A DNA stretch of 64,000 nt, from assembly GCA_003952965.2 (NCBI GenBank), contig CM025850.1, forward strand, positions 29,072,260 through 29,136,259. The letters run 5' to 3'. A program made the position numbers and the translations under genes. Positions 34,300-45,703 of this stretch are shown here, one piece after another. The DNA comes from Morella rubra. Taxonomy: Eukaryota > Streptophyta > Magnoliopsida > Fagales > Myricaceae. Numbering within the stretch: position 1 is the first letter of the stretch; each line of letters starts with the position of its first letter. The notes beneath the pieces are model-generated. The model ran no database searches. It was not told the DNA's origin and saw nothing but the letters and a program-made list of their open reading frames with translations.

Positions 34300-36189
34300 C
34301 TAAACCCTGGTGTCGTGAAGACTGCTCACAAGTGAAGAGTACACTCTATCATCAGGCATCAGGTCCAACTTTATCATCTCATCATACAATCTAAATGCTT
34401 CATCTGACCTCCCTTCCTTAGACAACCCTGAAATCATAGCTGTGTAAGTGACTACAGTGGGGGCTAAACCCTTCGAAGACATATCATCAAACAGTTTCAG
34501 TGCCTCATCTACCTTCCCAGAAACACTTGTCCCATGTATAAGAGATGTGAACGTATATGTGTCTGGCGTTATCCCCCTATCTTCCATCTCCTCTTTTAGC
34601 CTATGAGCTTCCTTCATCTTTCCTTTCTTGCTATAACCATCAATCAAAGCATTGTATGTAATTGTATTTGGTTTATCTCCCTTCTTCTCCATCTCATCGA
34701 ACACCCTCTTTGCTTCCACAAGGTTTCCTTCTTTGCAATATATGTCAATCATGGTAGTGAAAGTCACTGTGTTAGGAGCTAAATCCCTTTCTACCATGAG
34801 GAATAACAACTTTTTTGCTTCTTCAAGCCGATTTAACTTACACAAACCACTAGCAATTATGCTATATGTATATACATCAGTTTCAAGTCCTTTCTTCTCC
34901 ATTAAACCCTGTAGCCTTAGAGCTTCATCTACCATTCCTCTTTTGCAATATCCATGCATCAAGGTATTAAATATAACTTGATTTAGGTCATGTCCTTTGC
35001 TTTGCATCTCATTTACCAACATTTCTGCGATCTCCATCTGCCCTGCTTTACATACACCGTCAATAAGAGCCCCATAACTGTGAACATTAGGAACAAGACC
35101 TCTTGCACTTAACTCATCGAAGAGCGCAAATGCCTTTTTCATGTCTCCTAATCTGCAATTCCAACTAATTATAGAAGTATAAACATGAACATCAGCTTCG
35201 ATCCCTTTCTTATGCATTTCCTCAAACAACTTCTGAGCCTCATCAATTTTGCCAGAGCTCCCGTACCATTTGATCAAAATTGTATAAGTAGCATTATTGT
35301 ATGTCACTTGATCCTTCTCCATCAAGCTCAAGATCTCATTAAGACCAGCAGAATCCTGTCTTTCAGCATATGCATTAACAAATGTATTGTAAGTGATGAC
35401 ATTGGGTTTAATCCCTCTATTAATCATTTCGCCCGTCAGTGCTCTACCCATTTCAACGTCTCCTCTTTTACACAACCCATCAATCACACTAGTCATCGAA
35501 TACACTGTAATCTCGACACCCATCTCAAGCATTCGACGAAAGAACCCCAAACACTGCTCCATTCGATCAGACCTCTTCAGAGCAAGCAAAAGCACGAAGC
35601 AGGACCTCTCCTCAATCTCAAGCCGATTCATCGCCATATAATCAAATACCTCTACAGCTTCTTGGAACATTTTATTATCCGAGTACACCCTCATAAGCAT
35701 ATCACACAATTTTCCGATGAACTGAGGATCATTATATCTATCCTCAATCAACGAAACAACAATCGAAACCGGGTACCGGAGATCATCATCAGTCACGACA
35801 AAATTCAATATCCTCTTCATTTCTGCAAACTTTCGTGCCCCATACAACCTACACGTAAGGGTGACATGGGCCTGAAGATTAGGCTTTTCTGAAATGAACG
35901 AATCATTTCTTCGCAAAAAGTTGAAGAAACACAAGCAAGAACAGGGAGGGACATGTGAGTTTGAGAGAACAAGATGAGTTATGTGGGGATTAAGATGGGA
36001 AAGTAGGGACGGCATGGTCTGGAGGGGTTTAAGGCCCGCGCTAGCAAGGATTTTAGCTATATTTTCTGCAATCTCTTGGTTCGATAGGGAAGCAGGGTTT
36101 GATGGGAGGGTTTTTTCGAGGATTTTCAATAGCTTTTGTGTAGACATTTTATGTGGGATAGTGAAGAAGCGAGCTCTTTCCCTTGTCAC
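34300..36189 (-). CDS. P-class pentatricopeptide repeat (PPR) protein
   Basis: One intronless frame of 629 aa, as in most plant PPR genes. About eleven 35-residue P-type repeats (roughly residues 228-612) follow two degenerate ones. Typical units are NVITYNTFVNAY and NTITYNALIDGYSKKGKMKE. No E, DYW or SMR domain follows the last partial repeat, so a C-to-U editing deaminase role is unlikely. Such proteins bind organelle RNA and affect processing, stability or translation. The start is ambiguous: Met1 gives MTRERARFFTIPHK ahead of Met15 (MSTQKLLKILEK). A Ser/Pro/Leu-rich N-terminus could be a transit peptide, but targeting is not certain. Upstream lie an eIF3c fragment (about 36.24 kb) and a Harbinger end (36498), so its promoter may be made of foreign pieces. 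The ORF looks intact. Confidence 0.92.
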   Translation of the reverse strand: MTRERARFFTIPHKMSTQKLLKILEKTLPSNPASLSNQEIAENIAKILASAGLKPLQTMPSLLSHLNPHITHLVLSNSHVPPCSCLCFFNFLRRNDSFISEKPNLQAHVTLTCRLYGARKFAEMKRILNFVVTDDDLRYPVSIVVSLIEDRYNDPQFIGKLCDMLMRVYSDNKMFQEAVEVFDYMAMNRLEIEERSCFVLLLALKRSDRMEQCLGFFRRMLEMGVEITVYSMTSVIDGLCKRGDVEMGRALTGEMINRGIKPNVITYNTFVNAYAERQDSAGLNEILSLMEKDQVTYNNATYTILIKWYGSSGKIDEAQKLFEEMHKKGIEADVHVYTSIISWNCRLGDMKKAFALFDELSARGLVPNVHSYGALIDGVCKAGQMEIAEMLVNEMQSKGHDLNQVIFNTLMHGYCKRGMVDEALRLQGLMEKKGLETDVYTYSIIASGLCKLNRLEEAKKLLFLMVERDLAPNTVTFTTMIDIYCKEGNLVEAKRVFDEMEKKGDKPNTITYNALIDGYSKKGKMKEAHRLKEEMEDRGITPDTYTFTSLIHGTSVSGKVDEALKLFDDMSSKGLAPTVVTYTAMISGLSKEGRSDEAFRLYDEMIKLDLMPDDRVYSSLVSSLHDTRV

Positions 36190-36235
36190 TCAGAGAGTAG
36201 GATAAAGATCCCCTTAGGACCTAGCTTCCTGGTTG

Positions 36236-36418
36236 GAAGCGTGACGTATCAGCAGGTCCGCCATTCTCAATCTGTTCTTCGTAATCGCCTTCCTCCTTAG
36301 AGTCACTGCCACTCTGTTACAACACAAATGATTCTTACAAAAGTGGTTCTTACGGTTTAACCTTAATAAAGAATAGAAGTAAAAGTGAGAACCTGGTATG
36401 TCCGGTCCACGTGAGCTG
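36236..36418 (-). pseudogene. Genomic fragment of eIF3c (exon 1 end, intron, exon 2 start)
   Basis: Read on the minus strand, it contains GGACATACCAG and GTTCT (exon 1 end and donor), then an intron with AAGAACCACTTTT and TGTAACAG, then exon-2-like coding for SGSDSKEEGDYEEQIENGGP. The eIF3c gene at 7119-7345 has the same order, with [21 protein letters not shown] in exon 2. The shorter intron is retained, so this is a DNA-level copy, not a retrocopy. The counterpart of the start codon reads TTG, and a TAG ends the frame about 45 nt upstream of the PPR ATG. Confidence 0.85.
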
Positions 36419-36462
36419 GCCAAATCATAGCTAATCGCAAATTGAATTAATATTTAAATATA

Positions 36463-36494
36463 AATTGAAAATTGAAAATTGAAAATTGAAAATC
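36463..36494. repeat. Short tandem repeat next to the Harbinger left end
   Basis: About four copies of the 7-bp unit ATTGAAA end directly before the TAA target duplication at 36495. Confidence 0.7.
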
Positions 36495-37275
36495 TAAGGC
36501 CTTGTTTGGAAGTTGGGTTGGTCTCAGGTTTCTGGTCTTAAAACGTGACTTGGGAACCAATTACGAAAACTGTGTTTGGGAAGGTCTTAGATTTGAGACT
36601 CATTATCAAACCCGGACTCAACATTCCACGTGCTGCCTTCCAATTCAAAACGATGTAGTTGAAAGTTCAGTTGGGCCCCAATAAAAACATCACGTTGGTT
36701 GTCAATGCCTGACTTATTGGCAGCTTTGTCTTACACATAGTCAGAGTTGCTTCTTTCATTTATCAATTATCTAAAGTGTAAAAAGACGAAAATGGACAAG
36801 CTTGCTACCCACCCTCCTTCTCCGCTACGACGCCCTTGGCAGAGACGCAGGAAGCTTCTTCCACTTTCCCAATCACGCCTAAATAAATGCATATTTCCCC
36901 CAAATCACAACTGCCAAATTAGTATTTCTGGCTTCACTCTGCTTATCCCATTTAATTCCCACCTCCATTCTCCAATCTTCATACCTCTCATTGTCGCCTT
37001 GATTCCTTACTTGAAAAGATACGAATTTTTGTGATGTTGTCATTGATGGAGTCGCTCATGGTGTGACGTAGGTAGGTGGTTATTAATGAAGGATTAATTA
37101 ATGCCCAACCTTCAGCAATCCTTCCTCTCAATCGTCTCTGGCTGCATGGTCCATCATCCAACAACGCTCACAATCTGCCACGACTCACAACTAGTCTCAT
37201 TGACGAGCGTACTTTGTTCAGACTTCGCTCTGAACAAGCTACCCATGTTAAATATCATTGCTATAGACCCAGACC

Positions 37276-37491
37276 CAGTTGCATAAATACCCAGATAGAG
37301 GGAGAAAGTCCCCACACAATCCACTTGCAGCTCCTCCAGTGGGAGTTCACAGACCACCCCGACGATTTCCGCTGCTCTTTTCCCAGAATGCCCCATCCAC
37401 CCCCAGCATTGCCAGGGTTAGCGCGGCAGAGACTTCCACATCCTCCCTCTACCACGGCTCCGTTAACTCGTGCACGCTCCAAGGTCAGCCT
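37276..37491 (+). promoter_or_regulatory. Possible promoter and leader exon of the Harbinger Myb-like gene
   Basis: CATAAATACCC (about 37283-37293) resembles a TATA box. The following C-rich, less AT-rich stretch ends in GCTCCAAG followed by GT (about 37481), a plausible leader-exon donor. An ORF across this stretch has no recognisable domain, so a non-coding leader is preferred. Confidence 0.3.
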
Positions 37492-38054
37492 TCTTCTTAT
37501 TCGTAGTATACTGTGTGTTGATTTGTAATGTTTGGTTTGATCTAGAGTTTGCACTTGTGTTGGTCGACCAAAATCCGCATTGTTATGATAGTCATGCATA
37601 TGCAAAATCCATTAATGATTTTATAGTTAGACATATATACTATTAAGTATATTTTGAGTTCGTTGATCCATAACCATTTTGTGTATAGAATTCTCTGTAA
37701 TGCAAAATGAAGTCTTGTTGCCAACGTAGAAAAATTCAACCAGTTAATGAAACGCGGTCTTACTCTACATTCTCTCTATTTTTGTGGCCATGAAGCATTA
37801 TTTGTAAAAATGTTAACTAATGTATGAGCTCTAATTATTCTAGACTGAAATTTGGTCTCGATTGCTTGGTGAGGTGCATCCTGTACTCCCCCGTCCCCCC
37901 TCTTTTGTGTTCTTCTATTTGAAATGATCAGTAGTTAGTCTAAGATCTTTTTTGTTGGCTATTCCAACTTCTTGTCGTATTTTACATTGTATCTTTCTCA
38001 TGCTTACATCTTTGCTCAGTGCATTATTTCTTGTCCAACAAAATAAAAATAAGG

Positions 38055-38114
38055 TCAACTCTTGATGCACGTTGATTGAAATGTTCAACTCTTGATGCAA
38101 GTTGATTGAAATGT
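38055..38114. repeat. 30-bp tandem duplication
   Basis: The unit TCAACTCTTGATGCAnGTTG plus ATTGAAATGT is present twice (38055-38084 and 38085-38114), differing at one position. Confidence 0.85.
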
Positions 38115-38458
38115 TGCTAACTTTGTAGACAACTATGTCGGGTATAGATGGAGATTTGGTTTATTAGATTTCACATTGCTCCTAAATGGATTTTCAAAGT
38201 AGGAGCAAATTGTACATATGATATCTAACAAATGTGTGTTGTGATTGCTAACATGTAGAGATACTACCTGCGTAGTTCACAAGCACCATTTCCTCTACTG
38301 GTCCCCCAATTTTCTAGAGTAAAAGAAAAAGCGAGCGTCAAGTACACAGGTGAACAATGTCTCTGTTTTCGCCATCAGATTTATATATTGTGCAGTACTA
38401 AATGGGTTCTAATATCCATAACTGATTAGCTATTGTTCTTTGAATGAGTGTGAAGAAT

Positions 38459-39518
38459 ATGGGGAAAGAATTTGACTGGACAGATGAGATGGCATTGGTC
38501 CTTATTTAGTCGCTGTTGAAACAAATCCACTTGGGCAAGATTGTCAATATACAAGTCCACAATTTGTATGGCCGGTAGTAACCATAGACTTCAACTCACG
38601 CGTCAGCTGCCAAAAGACGGAAAAACAAGTCAAAGAGAAGCTAAAGCGGATGAAGACAAAGTATCGCATCACGATCTAATCTACCATGAAACGGGGTTTG
38701 GATGGGACCCGATGACAAATACAGTGACTGCATCAGCAGCCCAATGGCAAGCATACATAGATGTATAAGTCTTAATTTTGACCCTGCGTTTTGGGTTTAT
38801 TTACATGTTTTATGTATTTAATTTGTTACATTGTCAGTATAAATATAAAATGATGTTACATAACCCTGTATTCTTTGATGTACAGACCCATCCAGATCCT
38901 TCGAGCTTCCGAACCAAAGGATTGGCCAACTATGACCTATTGTCACAGCTATTCCAGCATAACATGAACATGACAAAAGGAGTGTACCATCACTCTTCAA
39001 AGGCGACCCCTCCGAACACCGATGACGAGCGGGAGTTGGAGGAAGAGATGCTAGGCACGGGTGTAAGTGGTATAAGTGGGAGTATGCAGCCTCAGCAACC
39101 AGCTTCAGTGGGTGATGGTGCCACATCTCCCCCACGCTTGCAATTCGGCAAGCGTGGGAGTGAGTCGACCTCAAGCATGCAACGCGCTAAGTGTTTTAAA
39201 GGCAAGGCCTCAAGCAATGCAAAGGATACTACATGGATAAAGTTTGTGGGAATCGCGAATTGACAGAATGCAATCATGGAAGATTGGCTTAGCACACAAA
39301 AGCAAAATCTTGTAGCATCTGCTCCAACCAGCGCCTTCAATGCTGGGTTCCTAGATGATCCATACTCGCATTGCGTGAACATACTGAAAGATATGCAGCG
39401 TGAAAGTGAGGAGCACGTGTTTCTGAAGGGGTGCAAGGAGTTGCAAAATGAGTATGATCAAAGGGCCTTCCTATTGATGACTAAGAACCAGCGTAGAACT
39501 TGGTGGGACCTACTGTAG
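38459..39518 (+). pseudogene. Harbinger ORF1: Myb/SANT-like DNA-binding protein, disrupted
   Basis: The frame begins MGKEFDWTDEMALVLI near 38459 and meets TAG. It continues in frame with SLLKQIHLGKIVN. A second piece shows VKEKLKRMKTKYRI, then a frameshift to HETGFGWDPMTNTVTASAAQ and WQAYIDV, the diagnostic GFGWD end of the Myb_DNA-bind_3 type domain. After an intron (about 38767-38884) the frame resumes THPDPSSFRTKGLANYDLL with a C-terminal part to 39518, broken once at 39261. In PIF/Harbinger elements this protein is known to bind the element ends and help the transposase into the nucleus. Here it is inactivated. Confidence 0.8.
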
Positions 39519-41100
39519 CGCAACACCTCATAAAACGGCTAGTCTCCTTTGTTTGGTATTGTTCTTCGAAAGTTTGCATAGTTTTCATGTCTTTAAGTAC
39601 TTTATGTTGCTGGTGTATTTCGAATTGGACGAAAATGACAGTTTTCCACTTGTTTTGGTTGTGGGCCACTGTGCCCTTGTTTGTGTTTGTTGTGTACCTG
39701 TTTTGCGCTCTAAGTGGTTATAGTGTGTTAAGTGCCACTCGAAATGATACCTGAGCATTGTTTTGAGAAAATTCTGGTTGTTTGCTTGTATAGTTGGTCA
39801 AAATATGGTTGGATGTTCAATATCTAATGGGTTGCAGCTGTTATATTTATAAACATTGTTGATTTATGTTGCTTGCAGGGTGTCTGTATCTCAGAACTTA
39901 GTTTATTTTTTTCAAGCTTCCGTTTGTTTAATTGGCTGCTGAATCTGTACACTTGCTGAATTTTATACATTTGGGTAGTAGACTTAGAAAAACATCTCAT
40001 TAGAGTTACTTGAAATTTTTTTAAGAAAGTACTTTAGAGATGTCTTCCAAAACAAATTAGTGCATTATCTTCGTAGCAATTTCTTTGACAGCTAGTAAAA
40101 TTATTTTATGAGTAGGTTGTGGTTCTCTCCCATTTGCTCTGTTTCATCTGGTTCAATTTTGTCCTCTTAACAACAGTTTTTCTAATCATTTTGTTAAAAT
40201 ATTAGCACATTCCCAGTGGGGAAAACCACCTAAGCCATAGTACCCGACAATATTGTTGTGAGTGAAATTTCGATATGAATGTTTCAAAATGTGGCGTTCA
40301 TGTATCTTTGTTCTTGGACTTCAAAACTAGATATGTATGCATCTTTATATGTCAACATATTCTATGGGCCACGAACACATCTTAAAAAGGAAAAATGGTT
40401 GTCCTTGTGCTACCACAAGATGTTGGGAAGAGCTTAAGTTCTTCTATAGTGATATGAGACAAACGCTGAACTCCAACTTTGGTAATTGGCAGATTGCAGA
40501 TATAAGGAGCACTGAGGCATTCTCAAAATGCTTGTGGTTTTGGACCCACAAACACACGTGCTATAACTCAATTAAAAGTAGATGACCGATTAAACAAACA
40601 AACAAAACTCAACATCATGTTGAGAAGTACAGCAATTGGAGAAATTAAATGAAAAACTCACTCAACTAACAGAAGGACATAAACTAACGTACTAAACTCG
40701 TTGCAATCCTATATATAAAATTATATACGCCTACAAGATATTAACTTTTTAAGAATTTTAAGAATCATCAATTTATTATTTTCTTGCCCAAGAAGCACTA
40801 TGTTTCAGAGAGGAGCTGGTGCAAACATTTGTTAGCCTATATTGTAAAGCATGTAACTAGCATACCTAATGTGTTTTTATCTCTTTATTCTTCCTTTTGC
40901 AAAGCGTTAACACCTAGAATGCAGGCTTTTTGTTTATATTTTTAGATAATACTCCTATAAAAACAAAAACCATTACATTTGACACTCATTAATTTGCTGA
41001 TAATTCGCTATAATGGCTTACTTCCACGAGTCCACTACACTACACTCCGCTATCTACTATGAAAAAATAAATATTGAATAAATGTGATATTTAATTCTAT
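39519..41100. other. Harbinger interior, no gene recognised
   Basis: Mostly AT-rich. Only short open frames without known motifs. Confidence 0.4.
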
Positions 41101-41102
41101 AC

Positions 41103-41255
41103 CATCATGGACAGAAGCAAACGTCCTGATGCTATACAGATAAATTTGATATTTATTTATTTATCATCGTTGAAAGAAGCAAACGTGCTTCGTATATATA
41201 ACTAAAATCTGAGATATTATTACCTTATCATCATTGAAAGAAGCAAACGATCTTA
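41103..41255. repeat. Three spaced repeats with GAAGCAAACG core
   Basis: ATCATGGACAGAAGCAAACG, ATCGTTGAAAGAAGCAAACG and ATCATTGAAAGAAGCAAACG occur about 60-65 bp apart in the same orientation, about 300 bp upstream of the TATA box at 41567. They could be promoter repeats or a decayed tandem array. Confidence 0.65.
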
Positions 41256-41566
41256 TTTAAGAGAACAAAAAATGGGACAGTGTGGTAGGTTGACTCAGTG
41301 AAGCACAGTTCCTTTTATAAATGACAAGTACAACTTCCGAAAGATTTGTTATAAATGCCTTCAATACGAAGCGGAAGTTTATTCCTTGTCTTAATAACGT
41401 CAGTTCCATTACCATGGCTTCGAAAACGTCAAAACAACACTCCATTTATTTTCCATCGCCAAAAATTGGACTTGCCTCAACTACCCCATGAATATACAAA
41501 TTTGGCAATTAATTGAGAATCTATTGCGAAACTCTACACAGGTGCCAACGTAGTTCACTGTTTCTC

Positions 41567-41574
41567 TATATAAA
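41567..41574 (+). promoter_or_regulatory. TATA box
   Basis: TATATAAA in the context TTCTCTATATAAACTG lies 46 bp upstream of one ATG (41613) and 106 bp upstream of another (41673) in the same frame. The spacing favours the second start. Confidence 0.45.
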
Positions 41575-41612
41575 CTGCATATTTAGTTTACTTTCTCGCC
41601 TTCTCATCCTCT

Positions 41613-42206
41613 ATGTTTGTCTTAACAACTTCAAAGATCCGTAGAGAATGTTCTCAGAACTCTCCAGCCCAAATGGACCCCACAGTAAAATCAATCAGTA
41701 GCCACACTCTTGTCCTAATATCCACTGACACAGAGTATTCCAAGAGTGATGATACTTGGACCAATCTTGTTGTCCCGAAGAGCCCCGCTTCTGTGATATC
41801 CTCACCTGTCCTGAAGGTGATCGTGTTCAGCGACAGTCCATCGTCGTCACCACCACGTACAACCTCACTTAGAATGGAGGGGATACCACCTCACAATGGA
41901 CGGCTCCATGGAGATACAAATCAACACTACTGGGCGAGCACACGATTGACGGGCGGTTGCCATGCAAAGAAGAAGCTTGACATGGACGCCACCTTCCGCT
42001 TACCAAATATGAGGATGATGGCCCCACGTCCGCCAAGCACTCCAGGCACTGGTTTGGACCTGTTCCAATCTCTTTATTCGACATGTATATTTGAGTTATG
42101 CATTGGATAAAGTTTATGTATTTAAGTTGCATATTTTGCAGGCTGTGAATGTGATAAGGCGGTGGCATCCGAGGTCGATGGCAGGCCCGGCGGCGTCGAG
42201 GCTTGA
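41613..42206 (+). CDS. Unrecognised two-exon ORF inside the Harbinger element
   Basis: Exon 1 (41613 or 41673 to 42051) is open and of balanced codon composition. A GT at 42052 and the acceptor TTTTGCAG (to 42141) join in phase to a short exon ending TGA at 42204-42206. The product would be 147-167 aa. The middle reads TWTNLVVPKSPASVISSP, and a basic stretch CHAKKKLDMDATFRLPNMRM follows. The end, DKAVASEVDGRPGGVEA, comes from exon 2. It is Ser/Pro/Thr-rich, with no membrane segment or signal peptide. I recognise no domain. It may be captured host sequence, an extra element gene, or chance. Confidence 0.35.
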
Positions 42207-42209
42207 GAA

Positions 42210-43840
42210 GTTCTTGTTGTGGGAGATGATGGTGGAAGTGGTCATGTGCACTGGAAGGTTGGCGCTGACGCTGGCATTCTAAGTTTGGTCAGTGTGTTTT
42301 GCTTTGTACAAAAGGGTTCGCAAAATGTATTTTGCTTTGTAAAAAATGGGGCTAGTGACTAGTGTGTATATGGATGACCATTTCCAAATGGTTTTGACTA
42401 TTTCTTTTGCGTGTACGCTGCCCACAGCAATGGAATTTGTTTTTTTGTAAATATGGCTTGCATGGAACTGCAAGTTAATTCCCAGTGGGTATCCTATAAA
42501 ATATTTTGGCAAGTGCTTAACATGTAAAAAAATAGAATAAAAAAAATATTTTGTGAAGTCCTTTAATTGATCCCACAAGATGAACTCAATTAATATTTTG
42601 TGAATTCCTTTGGTTCTTATTACACATAGTGATGACTTTAGTTGGTTTACGCAAAAATCAAATTCTTTTTTTTCTTTTATTTACTTTAGCTCAAGTCATT
42701 TCTCAATTTTGACTTGGGGTACCACGTCCGCTTAACAAATGAGGATTATTTATTTTATTAAATGAATTGGGTGAGGCCTGGGCCACGTAGAAGGTGTGCC
42801 TCTATCATGATGGAATTGATTTTTTTATTTTTTATTTTTTATGTTTTTTTTGAACGTGTTGCTTTGCACAAGGTTTGAAGTTTTCAAAAAGCAATATTGG
42901 GATTTTATTTTTTTGGCAAACGTGCTTCTTTGCACTGAGAGGGTCCCTATTTCCGAAGGAATGATGTACTTACAAAGTAGGGGTAAAATGGCAAGCTAGG
43001 TAGATAATTGCTTTCTTAGTGCTCTATCCCATCAATTTGTCATAGTCACACAATTAGCCATAATATCTAACGGCTAATAATTAATTAAGTTAAGATTCAA
43101 CGCCATTACACACGTAACACCCCGATTTTGTGAGTGAAAGTTACATCTTCTTAAATGGGAACCTGAGAATAGTCACATACTGGACTATTTGTGAAGGATT
43201 TATGTCGAATGAAGCCACTGTAGCTCTCATTCACCGTCTGTGCCATCAACTGAGAAAGAATGCCAAACAGACCTGTATTTTCAACAAGGTACAGTGCCAT
43301 CAGCACTATTTAAAGATGCTTGCTCTTATCTGCCAATGTAGCACTCGTGTAGATATGCATTATTTTACATTTTTGTTGAAGACATGGTTGAGAATGTTAG
43401 ATGTTGGGATCTGTAGCTTTAATGTGGAAGTGTGTAAAATAGACATCTTAAATGCAAATTTTGACATCTGAAACAATGTGCAACAAACTATGTGAGTGGG
43501 GTTTGTTGAGGGCATGTTTGCAAAATGAATTTGAAGCAAATGTGTTCATCCACTTTCATATGGCCAATCTAGATAAAAAAAAAATCGTGTCATTTTAGTT
43601 GTTGTTTTTGTGCAATAATTCATGGGTACTTGAATTACACGTGTCTCTATTTTATATAATTATTGACATTATCAGTTTAATAATAGGTAAGCAACGAGGA
43701 TTTGTTTTTAATGTTTTTTTGTGTGTTTGCACATATGAAGTATGGAAATGTTTGGCTAATCATGCTTAAGGGTTTTATTGGGTATTGTTATGGTAATGTT
43801 TATGTCAAATTCCAAAATAAGTGGTTGTGAATGTATGATG
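42210..43840. other. Harbinger interior between orphan ORF and transposase
   Basis: AT-rich, with T-runs near 42830 and no supported gene. A 113-codon ORF at 43130-43471 has no motif and is not called. Confidence 0.4.
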
Positions 43841-43901
43841 GTTGTTGGGGGTGTGCATTATTTCCCGACTTATAATAAATTTGGGAGAATGGTTTCAGCA
43901 C

Positions 43902-45703
43902 ATGCCAAGGGACGACTCCTTCCAGCTAGTCAATCGGTCACTATTGGATGACCCATTGCACCCCATGTCGATTGAGGAGGACGCATGGTTCGACGAAACA
44001 ATGATGGTAATAATGTTCATGATGGATGAGGAAAACGAGAGGGCAAGGATTGTCAAAATACCCCAACGAGTTTCCATGCTACGTGGTTACATGTATATGA
44101 ACGAAATGTTGTATGGGCCCCATCCCGGAAGTTGCTACGAGGTGTTTCGTCTAGAGAGGCCGACATTCATCAGACTTTGCAACACTTTACATGATGAAGG
44201 GCACTTCAAAGAGTCACGAAAACTTACGGTGGAGTTCCTTGGAATTTTCTGTTACATTTTCGGTCATCGAGAGGGGATGAGGATGGCAGCTAATAGGTTC
44301 CAACACTCAACAGAGACCATATCCTGTCATTTTAAATGGATGATGAGGGCTTTATGCAGGCTAGGACGTACTTTAATTGCACCTAAAGAGCCAGTGGAGG
44401 TCCATCCGTACGTGCGTACCAACCCAAAATATTACCCGTGGTTCAAGGAACGTCACAAATCCACTGACAATATGAGATGGAATTAGTTAACATTTAACTA
44501 ATTAAAACAAGTTGCTTATATGTTGGGTAACAGTGATCATGGTAGAAATACCATATTATATGTATACATTTTTTGTTGAAGTATTTTGAAACCTTTTATT
44601 AATTATTGAATGCAAAATAACCTGTCGTGTGAAGTAAAATGAAGTACATTTTGTATTTGTAAAACAGTTGACATATTCTACATGTCTAAGCAAATTATTA
44701 TTTTTTCAAACTAATTCCAAGTCACAGATCATTAAATGGACATGTTTATGAAATTTTATTTTCTTTACTAATCAATGGAATTAGTCGAGACAATGCCCCA
44801 TTGACTATGCCAATAAAATAAAAACATGGACATACGCTTCAATACCATTCTACGTACCATTCAACAAAATAGATTCATATGCCCAAGTGTGGTAACCAAT
44901 ATATGTTTGTCACTTGTGATTGCAGAGTTGTGTTGGAGCTATTGATGGCACTATGGTGAGTGCATGGTCTAGGAAGGATACAATGATAGCCTTTAGGAAT
45001 TGGAAGTCTAAAATAGCTCAGAACGTCTTGGCAGTTTGCGACTTCGACATGATGTTTACATTTATATATACGGGATGGGAAGGGTCGGCCCATGACTCGC
45101 AAGTATTCTACGATGCGATATATAGAGAAGAGAACCAATTCCCGCTACCCCCAAAGATAACGACCCAAGTTATATGATAAGTAATATGTGACTGTGGAAC
45201 ATTATCAGATTATTTATTGGGGTGATTACTTGACTAACATCGGCTCATTTTGCACAGGCCACTTTTACCTGGTTGATGCAGGATTCCCTTTGATGAAAGG
45301 ATTTTTACCACCGTACAAAGGGGTTCGATACCATTTGTTAAGCTTTCGTCGAAATAGAATCTCACGAGGAAAAAAAGAATTATTTCACTATAACCACTCA
45401 TCCTTAAGGAATGTGATTAAAAGATATTTTGGAGCTTTGAAGGCTCGTTTTGAAGTGTTAAAGGACATGCCACGATATCTGCCAACAAGGCAGCCCATTC
45501 TCGTTACTGCATGTTGCACCTTGCACAATTGGTGTCGCATTTACCAGCAGAATGACACCATATTTAGAGACCACTCAAACGAGGCCATGATTGTCAATGG
45601 GAGAAATCGTTTTAGACATGATTTATCTAGATTTGCAAACTCACGTGACTCAACTCGAGCAATGTCAAAAGAGAGAGATGTTATGGCTGATATGATGTCG
45701 TGA
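43902..45703 (+). pseudogene. PIF/Harbinger DDE transposase, inactivated
   Basis: Three coding blocks: 43902-44447 (MPRDDSFQL to NPKYYPWFK), 44926-45156 (SCVGAIDGTMV to PLPPK) and about 45257-45703 (GHFYLVDAGFP to the stop). The first two catalytic Asp are visible in GAIDGT and GWEGSAHDSQV. The third acidic residue, Glu in the usual NxIER context, is Lys here (SLRNVIKRYFGALK). The first intron begins AAG-GAACGT where GTACGT would be a good donor, and the second junction also lacks a clear GT. A HARBI1-type nuclease of this kind cuts and reinserts the element at TWA sites. The coding blocks themselves have few stops, so inactivation may be moderately recent. Confidence 0.85.

Noticed and set aside
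35185..35892. 235-codon plus-strand frame
   Set aside because: Antisense to the PPR repeats. It arises from repeat periodicity and has no domain.
36236..36418. Pack-MULE origin for the eIF3c fragment
   Set aside because: No flanking inverted repeats or 9-bp target duplication could be found, so the mechanism is left open.
37076..37528. 150-codon frame at the Harbinger left side
   Set aside because: No motif and a plausible non-coding leader exon with a donor at about 37481, so it is not called as protein-coding.
43130..43471. 113-codon frame upstream of the transposase
   Set aside because: No recognisable domain, AT-rich codon use and no start context. Probably chance.
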